Shown one piece after another: positions 16,221 to 23,136 of a stretch of DNA of 64,000 nucleotides. The notes below the pieces were generated by a model. That model was not told the DNA's origin, made no database searches, and saw only the letters and a list, made by a program, of their open reading frames with translations. Each line of letters begins with the position of its first letter. The first letter of the stretch is position 1. The position numbers were made by a program, and so were the translations under genes. Origin of the DNA: Methylobacterium sp. Leaf465 (GTDB taxonomy: Bacteria; Pseudomonadota; Alphaproteobacteria; Rhizobiales; Beijerinckiaceae); assembly GCF_001424705.1 (NCBI RefSeq), contig NZ_LMRA01000047.1:56428-120427 (forward strand), written 5' to 3'.

Positions 16221-17783
16221 TCAGCGGGCCTCGGCGAACTGGGCGCGGGTCCGGGCCGGCGCCTTGGCGGCGAGAGCCGTTCGCGCCGCGGGGGTCGCCT
16301 TGGCCGGGGGCGTCCCCTGGGCCAGACCGGCGGCCTTGCCGGCAGGCTTGCCGACCGGACCGGCCTTGGCGACCGCGATGGGCTTGGCGACCGCGACGGG
16401 CTTGGCGACCGCGACGGGCTTGGCGACCGCGACGGCCTTGGGCGCCGCCTTGACCTCCGAAGCCATCCTGGCCTCCGAACCGGTCCTGGCCTCCGAACCG
16501 GTCCTGGCGACCGCCATCCGGGCGACACCGGGCTGGTGGCCCGATCTCGGTCCGGCGGCCGACAGCCCGGCGGGAGCCGTCCGGGATGCGGGCGCCGGGG
16601 TCGCGGCGGCGAAGCGGGCGGTGGCGGCGCGGGGATCGCTCCTGGCCGGCGCCCCGCCGGCCTGGGCGACCGTCGCGAGCCCCTGCCCCAGCCCCTGGCC
16701 CTGGCCCTTGCCGGCCGGCGACGCGGCGGCGAGGCGGCTCGCGGTCGCGTGCGGCTCGGGCCGCGCCCCGGCGAGCCGCAGGGGCGGCGGGGTCAGGCTG
16801 AGGGGCGCGGGCCGGGCGGCGGCCAGGGTCTGGTGCGGCTCGGACGGGCTGTGCCGCACGGGCCGGAACCCCTCGGCCCGCAGAGCCGTCGGCTGCAGCG
16901 CGGCCGGGACCGCGACGGTGGCGGCGCTCGCCACCAGGATGGGGGCGGGCTTGGCCGGACGGGGCGCCGGCGCCGCCTCGGTCGCGGCGACCGGGGCGGC
17001 CTCGGCCGCGGGCTGGTCGTCGGCCTCCTTGAAGGCCAGGGCGGGGCGGCTCGCCCGGGCGAGGCGCTCGGCGGAGACCTGCGCCGTGTCCGGGCCGAGA
17101 TCGGCCAGCATGACCGGCGAGGGGCCGTTGACGGCGGCGGGCCGGCCGTCGGTGCGCAGAGTGGCGAGGAGCTTGCGGTCGTCGCTGCCGGCGGTGGAGG
17201 CCTTGCCGGCATACTCGACGCGGACCCGTGCGGTGCCGCTGCGGCGGAATTCGAGCGCCTCGGCCACCTCCTCGGAGACGTCCATCAGGCGGTTGGCGTG
17301 ATAGGGGCCGCGATCGTTCACCCGGACGATCATCGAGTGGCCGTTGGCGAGGTTGGTGACGCGGGCGTAGCTCGGCAGCGGCAGGGTCGGGTGCGCCGCG
17401 GCGATGGAGTGGCGGTCGAACACCTCGCCGTTGGCGGTCATGCGCCCGTGGAAGGCCGAGCCGTACCAGGAGGCCAGGCCCTCGCGGACATAGCCCTTGG
17501 CGTCCTCGCGCGGGACGTAGGTGCGCCCGGCCACCACGTAGGGCTTGCCCGAGAAGCGCCGGCCGCCTCCCTTCGGGATCACGTCGCCCTCGTTGTAGAG
17601 GCGCGGGCTGGCCTTGACGCCGTATTTCGGATCGAGGCTGGAGCCGGTTCCGGAGGCGCCCGCGAGCTTCTGCGGGGACTGCGCGCAGTTGGCCGTGGTG
17701 AGGGCCACGGCCGAGACCGCCAGCAGCCGCCAGAGCGGCAGCGGGGCCGGCCCCGGATGTCCCGGCTTCGTCGTACGCGCCAT
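16221..17783 (-). CDS. rlpA: RlpA-family septal-ring lytic transglycosylase-like lipoprotein
   Basis: 520 residues. Residues 1-33 form a lipoprotein-like signal (VALTTANC; Asn before the Cys is atypical). The double-psi beta-barrel domain is at about 98-192, with GLASWYGSAFHGRMTANGE, ARVTNLANG and VRVNDRGPY; Asp157 corresponds to the catalytic Asp of RlpA. Known relatives cleave peptidoglycan strands at the septum. The remaining 330 residues are low-complexity Ala/Pro/Lys/Arg sequence ending TRAQFAEAR, without the SPOR domain common in RlpA. They include four near-identical VAVAKP repeats encoded by an 18-bp tandem repeat. The ATG at 17783 is chosen because it begins the signal peptide; the frame is open further upstream. 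The gene lies upstream of dacA with a 169-bp gap. Confidence 0.82.
   Translation of the reverse strand: MARTTKPGHPGPAPLPLWRLLAVSAVALTTANCAQSPQKLAGASGTGSSLDPKYGVKASPRLYNEGDVIPKGGGRRFSGKPYVVAGRTYVPREDAKGYVREGLASWYGSAFHGRMTANGEVFDRHSIAAAHPTLPLPSYARVTNLANGHSMIVRVNDRGPYHANRLMDVSEEVAEALEFRRSGTARVRVEYAGKASTAGSDDRKLLATLRTDGRPAAVNGPSPVMLADLGPDTAQVSAERLARASRPALAFKEADDQPAAEAAPVAATEAAPAPRPAKPAPILVASAATVAVPAALQPTALRAEGFRPVRHSPSEPHQTLAAARPAPLSLTPPPLRLAGARPEPHATASRLAAASPAGKGQGQGLGQGLATVAQAGGAPARSDPRAATARFAAATPAPASRTAPAGLSAAGPRSGHQPGVARMAVARTGSEARTGSEARMASEVKAAPKAVAVAKPVAVAKPVAVAKPIAVAKAGPVGKPAGKAAGLAQGTPPAKATPAARTALAAKAPARTRAQFAEAR
16363..16437. repeat. 18-bp tandem repeat in rlpA (about four units)
   Basis: About four in-frame copies of a unit close to cttggcgaccgcgacggg, encoding (V/A)AVAKP repeats in the low-complexity tail of the RlpA-like protein. 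Unit number could vary between strains without breaking the frame. Boundaries are approximate. Confidence 0.8.
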
Positions 17784-18152
17784 CGCGATGATCCGCCCCA
17801 GCCCCAGCCCCGATCCACAAAACACATTCGAGAGGGACCGCCGGCGGGCGAGAGCAGGACCGGACGAGCCCCCGGGACCGGCGCCCTGCGCCCTTCCCGA
17901 GACGGATAAGATTGTCCGAATGCCGTAAAGGAAGGCTGAACGCAGGCCTGTCCCGGCGGGGGGACCGGGCCGGGGCAGGGGCCGCGAGCCCGGACGGAGG
18001 CTCAGCCTGAGGATCGTCCGCCAAGCCTTTGCGAGATCGGTGAAAAATCCTGGTCCGATCGATCGCGGCCGCGGGCCGTCACGCACCGCACGAGGCTGAT
18101 CCGAAACATCGGAAAGCCCCGGCAAGCTCTTGCTGGGGCTCTTCTTTCGTGC
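17784..18152. other. 369-bp region between rlpA and the RHH gene, with a terminator
   Basis: Holds the rlpA leader and the end of the parA/RHH operon. An inverted repeat at 18115-18140 (agccccggcaag facing cttgctggggct) could end minus-strand transcripts, although only a short T run follows it on that strand; on the plus strand it is followed by cttcttt. A second small inverted repeat (ccgaaacatcgg) abuts it. No gene was seen. Confidence 0.55.
18115..18140 (-). terminator. Hairpin terminator of the parA/RHH operon (possibly bidirectional)
   Basis: A 12-bp arm pair with one G-T mismatch and a very small loop, 13 bp beyond the stop of the ribbon-helix-helix gene. Pyrimidine-rich sequence flanks it on the plus-strand side; the minus-strand T run is short. 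Confidence 0.5.
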
Positions 18153-18479
18153 TCAGCGCCCGTCCGGCTCGTTGAGCTGGTCGATGGAGCGGGCGCCGCG
18201 CTGCTTGAACAGCAGATCCAGGGCCTCGAGCATCAGGCCGTGCATCTTGGCCCGCTCCGCATGGGCGATGTCGCGCAGCTGATCGTAGACCGGCGGCTCC
18301 AGGTAGACCGACATCTGACGGGCGCGCTGCTTCAGGGTGGCGGTGGGGCGCCGCAGCGTGGGCGCGCCGGTGTCGAGCTGGACGATTTCGGCGGTCTGCT
18401 GGGGGCCCTGGTGGGACTTGCCCGGCGGGGTCGAGGCGGCAACGATGGAGGCGAGACTCAGCTTAGGCGGCTTTGGCAT
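18153..18479 (-). CDS. Ribbon-helix-helix protein, putative partner of the ParA-like ATPase
   Basis: 108 residues. The N-terminal half is flexible and Pro/Thr-rich with basic patches (MPKPPKLSLASIVAAS, KSHQGPQQTAE). The C-terminal part, residues 55-95 (QMSVYLEPPVYDQLRDIAHA, then helix KMHGLMLEALDLLFKQRG), matches a ribbon-helix-helix DNA-binding fold. Its start overlaps the end of the ParA-like gene by 17 bp, so the two are translationally coupled. This matches the layout of small centromere- or cargo-adaptor proteins that accompany ParA/ParF ATPases. It could bind DNA autoregulating the pair, or link ParA to a non-DNA cargo. The mixed architecture (flexible N-terminus, RHH C-terminus) resembles ParG. 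Function is inferred from context only. Confidence 0.7.
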   Translation of the reverse strand: MPKPPKLSLASIVAASTPPGKSHQGPQQTAEIVQLDTGAPTLRRPTATLKQRARQMSVYLEPPVYDQLRDIAHAERAKMHGLMLEALDLLFKQRGARSIDQLNEPDGR

Positions 18480-19101
18480 GCTTGCTCACCTGCATGCGCT
18501 TCTCGATCCAGCTCCAGAGCTTGCGCACCTCGGAGGCGGCCTGGCCCTTCGGATTGAACTCGGTGACGCCCTGGCCGACGCCGATGGCGTCCTGGTGATC
18601 GGTGCGGGCGACGATGTTCACGTCCGGCAGGATGCCCAGCACGGCGAGGCCGTCGGCGGCATCGCGGATGCGGTAGGAGCGGGGCGGGGTCTGGTTCAGC
18701 ACGAAGGCGAACTTCTTCTCCAGCCGGTAGATCGCCGCGAGCGTCGGCTTGAAGGCGCGCAGGTCCGCCGGGGTCGGGCGGCACGGGATGACGCAGAGAT
18801 CGGCCGCGCGGATCGCCGAGAGGGTGCCGGCGGAATCGACGCCGGGGGTGTCGATGAAGACGTAGTCGTAGGCGGAGTCGCGCAGCTGGGCCATCACGCC
18901 CTCGATCTGCGTCGCGTCGATCTGCGCCACTTCCGGGCCCTCGGCGGTGCGATGGTCGAGCCAGTCGCTGATCGTGGCCTGGCGGTCCATCTCGAGGATG
19001 CAGACCGAGAGGCCGCGCTCCTGGGCGGCGACCGCCAGGGAGATGCAGAGCGTGCTCTTGCCGCTGCCCCCCTTCTGGGTGACGAACGTGATGGCTTTCA
19101 T
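18463..19101 (-). CDS. ParA/MinD-family ATPase (orphan, ParF-like)
   Basis: 212 residues, the short form without an N-terminal helix-turn-helix. Deviant Walker A KGGSGKST at residues 10-17 with the signature Lys10. The A' region reads ILEMDRQATISDWL and Walker B reads YDYVFIDTPG. Such ATPases form dynamic gradients on the nucleoid to position plasmids, chromosomal loci, chemoreceptor arrays or protein compartments. The ATG at 19101 is chosen because the Walker motif then lies at the usual distance. It overlaps an RHH gene and has a CtrA-type box about 146 bp upstream. It is not the chromosomal parAB pair: no ParB or gid genes are near. A small replicon partition remnant or a cargo-positioning system are the main options. 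Confidence 0.85.
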   Translation of the reverse strand: MKAITFVTQKGGSGKSTLCISLAVAAQERGLSVCILEMDRQATISDWLDHRTAEGPEVAQIDATQIEGVMAQLRDSAYDYVFIDTPGVDSAGTLSAIRAADLCVIPCRPTPADLRAFKPTLAAIYRLEKKFAFVLNQTPPRSYRIRDAADGLAVLGILPDVNIVARTDHQDAIGVGQGVTEFNPKGQAASEVRKLWSWIEKRMQVSKHAKAA

Positions 19102-19246
19102 CCTGGCATCCCTTCGCGAGCGTCGACGAGTTCGGGTGACGGTTGGGGGCGGACGGATCCGGCAGTCTGGATCGCCGGTGGACGGGGCGGTGGCCTTCCG
19201 TCCTGTGACCCAAGGATGCTGCGATCCCGGATGTCGCCGATCATGG

Positions 19247-19261
19247 TTAACCAACGGTTAA
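19247..19261. promoter_or_regulatory. Candidate CtrA binding site (TTAA-N7-TTAA)
   Basis: ttaaccaacggttaa is a perfect match to the alphaproteobacterial CtrA box TTAA-N7-TTAA, including the favoured TTAACC half, and is itself an inverted repeat. It lies in the 345-bp divergent gap between the ParA-like gene (starts 19101, minus) and the PAS-domain gene (starts 19447, plus), so it could serve either. In DNA this GC-rich such a match is unlikely by chance. Confidence 0.6.
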
Positions 19262-19446
19262 GCCCGGCGCGGCGGCGGAGATGTGGACAGGCAATTTCAG
19301 GTTGCCGGTCTCGCGTGGAATTCGGCCTGGGACCCTTTTCGCAGCGAATCTTCCGCTCTAGGGTGCTGCACGCCCAGCGCTCTGTGCGGCCGATCAGGCA
19401 ACCTCAGGTCGTCTGCGCGGATCCGCTCCTGCCGGTGAGGAGACCC

Positions 19447-20037
19447 ATGATGCGATCCCCGCCGCCGGAGTCGGAGGCCGACATTCCCGGGGGCCTGCGG
19501 GCGGCCCTCGCCGCCTCGGGCGTGGTCGGCGCCTGGGTGCACGACATCTGGGCGGACCGCCTCGTCGTCTCGGCACCGGTGGCCCGGGCCGTCGGGTGGC
19601 CGCCGGAGGCGGGCGCGCGGGGCGTGCCGCTGGCGCGCTTCCTCGCCCGCATCCACGACGCGGACCGCGCGCGGGTCGACAACGCCCTCCACGCGGCGAT
19701 CGCCCGGGGCGGCGCCTTCGCGGTGGCCTTCCGCACCCGCGGCCCGCGCCGGCTGGACCTGCGCCGGCTGGACCTGCGCGGACGCATCGAGGCCGACGCC
19801 GCGGGGACCCCGGCGCGGGCGCGCGGCATCGTCCTCGACCTGGCCGAGGATCGCGCGGACGGCCCCCGGGACCAGCATGCGGTGAACCGGATGGCCGAAC
19901 ACGCCATCGCCCTGCGCGGCCTCGCCGACGATCTCGCCCGGCCCGGCCTGTCGCGGCTCCTCGATCGCCTGATGGTGGAGATCGGCCTCGAGCTCGCCCG
20001 CCACCTCCGGGACAGTCCGGACGGCCAGCGGCACTGA
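19447..20037 (+). CDS. PAS-domain protein of unknown output
   Basis: 196 residues. The first part fits a PAS (PAS_3-type) sensor fold: GVVGAWVHDIWADRLVVSAP, then ARAVGWPPEAG, FLARIHDADRARVDNALHAA and AFRTRGP. The remaining 70 residues form a helical segment (QHAVNRMAEHAIALRGLADD) that resembles the start of a histidine-kinase dimerisation region but has no kinase domain. A good Shine-Dalgarno sequence (tgaggag) precedes the ATGATG at 19447. A 15-bp in-frame tandem repeat at 19747-19776 gives LDLRRLDLRG. It is divergent from the ParA-like gene with a CtrA-type box between. It may be a stand-alone sensor or an adaptor; the ligand is unknown. Confidence 0.7.
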   Translation: MMRSPPPESEADIPGGLRAALAASGVVGAWVHDIWADRLVVSAPVARAVGWPPEAGARGVPLARFLARIHDADRARVDNALHAAIARGGAFAVAFRTRGPRRLDLRRLDLRGRIEADAAGTPARARGIVLDLAEDRADGPRDQHAVNRMAEHAIALRGLADDLARPGLSRLLDRLMVEIGLELARHLRDSPDGQRH

Positions 20038-20070
20038 CACGAAGAGCCCGGATGAGACGAAGGGCCCGGA

Positions 20071-21354
20071 TCAGCGGGGCAGAGCCCTGGCCTCCCGCGT
20101 CGGGTGGCCCCGGTGGCTCGCGAGCTCCCGCAGGATCGGCCCGGCTCCGGGCCGTGCCAGGGCCTCGGCGTAGGCCGCGATCAGGCCGGCGCAGTCCCGG
20201 GCGATGCGCGTCGTGCGCGCGGGCTCGGCAGCGGGCGCGGCCATCGCCGCGCCCGCCCCCTGCCCGGCCGCCCGGGCGAGCACGGTCGCGGCCGCATCGT
20301 CGTCCAGGATGTCCTGCGCCGCCAGGAGGTTGCCCGCTCCGCCGATGCTGAGGCAGACCTGCGGGTCGGCCCGGCGCATCGCCCGCAGGAGAACGCGGCC
20401 GGTGGCGACCCAGGTGGCGTCGTCGGCGCCGCGCAGGATGCGGGCGATGGCGCGCGCGGCCCCCGCCCGCAGGCGGTCCAGGGCCGCGCCCTCGGGCAGG
20501 CCGGCCCGGTAGCCGTCGAGATAGGCGGCCGCCAGCGCGTCGAGGACGTCGCCCCGCCCCGCGAGGGCGCCCCGCCCCGCGAGGGCGCCGAGGAGCGGCA
20601 GCGCGCCCAGGATCGCCGCCCGGGCGCCGGCGGAACTCGGATCGTCGTCGAGGGTGGAATCGGGGAAGCGGTCGGTGTCGACCAGCGCGGTGGCGACCCG
20701 CGCCCGGATCAGGCGGGCGGGCTCGGGGATCCACAGGCTGTCGGAGGCCACGGCGAGGGCCTCGGCGGCGAAGGCCGGGTCGACGCCGGCGGCCAGGTAG
20801 GCCGCCCGCTCGGCCGAGGCGTCGGCCTGCACCACCTGGCCGAACAGGCCGGGATCGTAGGGGGCATGGAAGCCGAGGCGGCCGTCCGTCACGAGGTAGC
20901 GCTCGGCCCCGCGCACGAAGGCCAGGGTGCAGGCGGAGACGCAATAGTCCGGCACGTAGGTGGCAAGGCCCCGGGCGGCGATGAGGTCGCCGATCGCCGT
21001 CGCCTCCTCCACGAGGCCGCCCTCGCTGGTGAGATGGATGCGCGTCACCTCCGGATGGATCGCCAGCAGGGCTGCGAGGCGCGCGGCCGTCCCGGCCCCG
21101 ATCGCCCCGGCGAACCGGATGTCGCGCCCCTCCGGCCCGAGGGCGATGCGCGCCGGGGGCCCGGGCTCCTGCGTGTGGAAGTGGTCCTCCAGGTGCAGGG
21201 ACAGGGCGGTGTAGGCCGCGCCGAGGGCGGGAAGCGCCCCGGCGGCCGCCAGGACGGCGCAGGCGACCCCGGCGACCAGCACCGCACAGAGCGTCCGCGC
21301 GCGCCCCTGCCCTCCGAACCCGTCCGCCCGAACCCCGTGCGCCGCCATCCGCAA
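20071..21354 (-). CDS. Membrane-anchored ClpP/crotonase-fold protein (putative serine peptidase)
   Basis: 427 residues with one N-terminal membrane helix (about 22-46) and a periplasm-facing or cytoplasmic ClpP-like domain. IRFAGAIGAGTAARLAALLA, then IHLTSEGGLVEEATAIGDLI and the strand ATYVPDYCVSACTLAFVRGAERYL, place Ser140 in the position of the ClpP/SDH-type nucleophile, with His163 in RLGFHAPYDPG as likely base. The C-terminal half is Ala-rich and helical, without a recognised domain. Related proteins are annotated as membrane-bound Clp-like or periplasmic peptidases of unknown substrate. An 18-bp in-frame tandem duplication (20551-20586) encodes GALAGR twice. It converges with the PAS gene at a 33-bp gap. 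Confidence 0.7.
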   Translation of the reverse strand: MRMAAHGVRADGFGGQGRARTLCAVLVAGVACAVLAAAGALPALGAAYTALSLHLEDHFHTQEPGPPARIALGPEGRDIRFAGAIGAGTAARLAALLAIHPEVTRIHLTSEGGLVEEATAIGDLIAARGLATYVPDYCVSACTLAFVRGAERYLVTDGRLGFHAPYDPGLFGQVVQADASAERAAYLAAGVDPAFAAEALAVASDSLWIPEPARLIRARVATALVDTDRFPDSTLDDDPSSAGARAAILGALPLLGALAGRGALAGRGDVLDALAAAYLDGYRAGLPEGAALDRLRAGAARAIARILRGADDATWVATGRVLLRAMRRADPQVCLSIGGAGNLLAAQDILDDDAAATVLARAAGQGAGAAMAAPAAEPARTTRIARDCAGLIAAYAEALARPGAGPILRELASHRGHPTREARALPR

Positions 21355-21591
21355 GCCCTCCCGATCCTGGCCCGCGACAGTCGTCGTCGCGGCCGGATCG
21401 GCCGATTATTGGCCCGGCGAAGTCTCGTGCAAACACCCGGCCAAGTCTCGGACAGTCACGGGTCGCACCAGCTTTGGAGGAAAGGGATTTTTGTTGATGT
21501 GTCCCTGCGGCGACGCGGGAGAATCCTCTGTCGGTCGGGCAGGAGGCCGGAGGATCCTTCCGGCGGATGGGCGACCATGTCGCAGGCGGTC
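21355..21591. other. Intergenic, no feature recognised
   Basis: 237 bp between cobF and the ClpP-fold gene, both on the minus strand. It contains an AT-richer patch (gggatttttgttgatgtg near 21483-21500) that may be promoter DNA. No cobalamin riboswitch pattern was found. Confidence 0.4.
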
Positions 21592-22362
21592 TCAGTCCGC
21601 GCTGGCCGGCTCGGGCGGGCGCAGGAGATAGGTGTCCATGATCCAGCCGTGCCGGGCGCGGGCGGCCGCGCGGACGGCGCCGATCTCGTCGGCCACGTCG
21701 CCGAGGCGGCCCGAGACCAGGATCTCGTCGGCGGTCCCGAGGAAGGCGCCCCAGTAGATGGTCAGGTCCGGGTCGAGATGGTCGAAGCGGGGCCGGCCGT
21801 CGAGCATCACCACGGTGGCGTCGCTGCCCGCGGGCAGGCCGCCGGCGATCTGCCGGCCGGTGGTGATGGTGATCGGCCCGCCGATGCGGTTGAGGGGGAT
21901 GCGGTGGCCGGCCGCGAGCGCCTGGACGCTGGTGATGCCCGGGATCACCCGGACCGCGAGGTCCAGGGTTCGGCGCGCCCGGATGCGGTCGAGGATGCGG
22001 AGCGTGCTGTCGTAGAGGGAGGGATCGCCCCAGACCAGGATGGCGCCGCAGCCCTCCGGGCCGAGTTCCGTCGCGATCATCGCCTCGTAGAGCGCCGCGC
22101 GCGCGGCGTGCCAGGCCTCGACGGTGGCTCCGTAATCGGACGGATTGCGGTCGCGCTCGGGATCCTGGGCCTCGACGAAGCGGTAGGGCCTGTCCGTGAG
22201 ATACCGGCTGCAGATCTCCCGGCGCAGGTCGACGAGGTCGGCCTTCGCGCGGCCCTTGTCGAGGGCGAAGACCACGTCGGCGGTGTTGAGGGCGCGGATC
22301 GCCTGGATCGTCATGTGCTCGGGGTTGCCGGTGCCGATCCCGATCACCAGGAGAGTTCTCAT
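21592..22362 (-). CDS. cobF: Precorrin-6A synthase (deacetylating)
   Basis: 256 residues. An S-adenosylmethionine-dependent tetrapyrrole methylase of the aerobic cobalamin pathway; CobF methylates C-1 of precorrin-5 and releases acetate to give precorrin-6A. The N-terminal LLVIGIGTGNPEHMTIQA is the family's glycine-rich loop. FALDKGRAKADLVDLRREIC, LVWGDPSLYDSTLRIL and VIPGITSVQALAAGHRIPLN are characteristic of CobF rather than CobI/CobJ. No other cob gene is in the window, so it is a satellite of the pathway here. Three tandem palindromic units lie directly upstream. Confidence 0.92.
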   Translation of the reverse strand: MRTLLVIGIGTGNPEHMTIQAIRALNTADVVFALDKGRAKADLVDLRREICSRYLTDRPYRFVEAQDPERDRNPSDYGATVEAWHAARAALYEAMIATELGPEGCGAILVWGDPSLYDSTLRILDRIRARRTLDLAVRVIPGITSVQALAAGHRIPLNRIGGPITITTGRQIAGGLPAGSDATVVMLDGRPRFDHLDPDLTIYWGAFLGTADEILVSGRLGDVADEIGAVRAAARARHGWIMDTYLLRPPEPASAD

Positions 22363-22380
22363 CGCGCGCCGTCCTCCGCT

Positions 22381-22428
22381 GCCGCCTGCAGGCGGTGCCG
22401 CCTACAGGCGGTGCCGCCCGAAGGCGGA
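22381..22428. repeat. Three tandem 16-bp palindromic units upstream of cobF
   Basis: gccgcctgcaggcggt, gccgcctacaggcggt and gccgcccgaaggcgga follow head to tail at 22381, 22397 and 22413. Each can fold into a small hairpin, and together they could form larger alternative structures in the cobF leader, 18 bp before its start. Confidence 0.85.
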
Positions 22429-22580
22429 GCCTCCGGGTCGCCCGCTTAGAGCATGCGGCGGGGGAGGGGAACCGGTGCCGCGAGAAACCCCGTGCGTTCC
22501 CAGCCTCTTAGGTCGAGCCGGGGTGCCCGCGGGCACGCCCTGCGCGAAAACCGGCCTGTCGTCGCCCGGCGCGGTGTGCT

Positions 22581-23042
22581 ATGTCGGTCGTTGATATGAT
22601 GCGCGTCCGGCACATGGCACTCTGGCTCGCGGCGGTGATCGTGCTGATCGCCGTCGGCCTCATGCCGTCCGGCGCCGAAGCCCATGCGGGCCATCCGCAC
22701 GCCGCGGGTGTGGCCGCGACCGCCCCCTCCCCCGCCGTCTCGGCGGAGGCCCGGCTCGGCGGCGAAGACCGGATCCTCCTGCCGCGGGCCGCGATCCGGA
22801 CCCGCGTGGTGCTGGCCGCCGCCCCGATCAAGGCGCTGAGCACCGGCGCCTGCGACGGCCTCTGCGGCCATGCCGGCTGCCGCAGCTCGAACGCCTGCTG
22901 CACCGGGGCCGGGCTCGCCCCGGACAGCGACGCCGTGGCCGGCCCGCGCGGGCCCGGCGACCGCGCCCTGGCACGCGCCCTCCCCGCCCGGACGGACATC
23001 GTCCCGGAAACCCTCCCCGAACCGCCTCGATTCGACGCCTGA
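22581..23042 (+). CDS. Small exported Cys/His-rich protein of a metal-efflux operon
   Basis: 153 residues or fewer; the start is uncertain (in-frame Met at 22581, 22596 and 22614). A hydrophobic segment (ALWLAAVIVLIAVGLM) ending GAEAHAGHPHAAG acts as a signal peptide and leaves a His-rich N-terminus. A tight cysteine cluster follows around residues 90-107 (CDGLCGHAGCRSSNACC). No family was recognised. It lies 94 bp before a CusB-like adaptor on the same strand, so metal sensing, binding or delivery in the periplasm is likely. The remainder is low-complexity Ala/Pro/Arg. Divergent to cobF across a 218-bp gap. Confidence 0.6.
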   Translation: MSVVDMMRVRHMALWLAAVIVLIAVGLMPSGAEAHAGHPHAAGVAATAPSPAVSAEARLGGEDRILLPRAAIRTRVVLAAAPIKALSTGACDGLCGHAGCRSSNACCTGAGLAPDSDAVAGPRGPGDRALARALPARTDIVPETLPEPPRFDA

Positions 23043-23136
23043 CGCTGCCGCGCGTCCCATGAGGCCCGCGAGACTCCCGATGGAGGCTCGCGGCCGGGAC
23101 GCCGTTCCGTGCTCCTCGGCGAAAGACTCCCGGTCC

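Noticed and set aside
22363..22580. Cobalamin riboswitch upstream of cobF
   Set aside because: No B12-box-like or conserved riboswitch core was found; only three tandem palindromes are seen.
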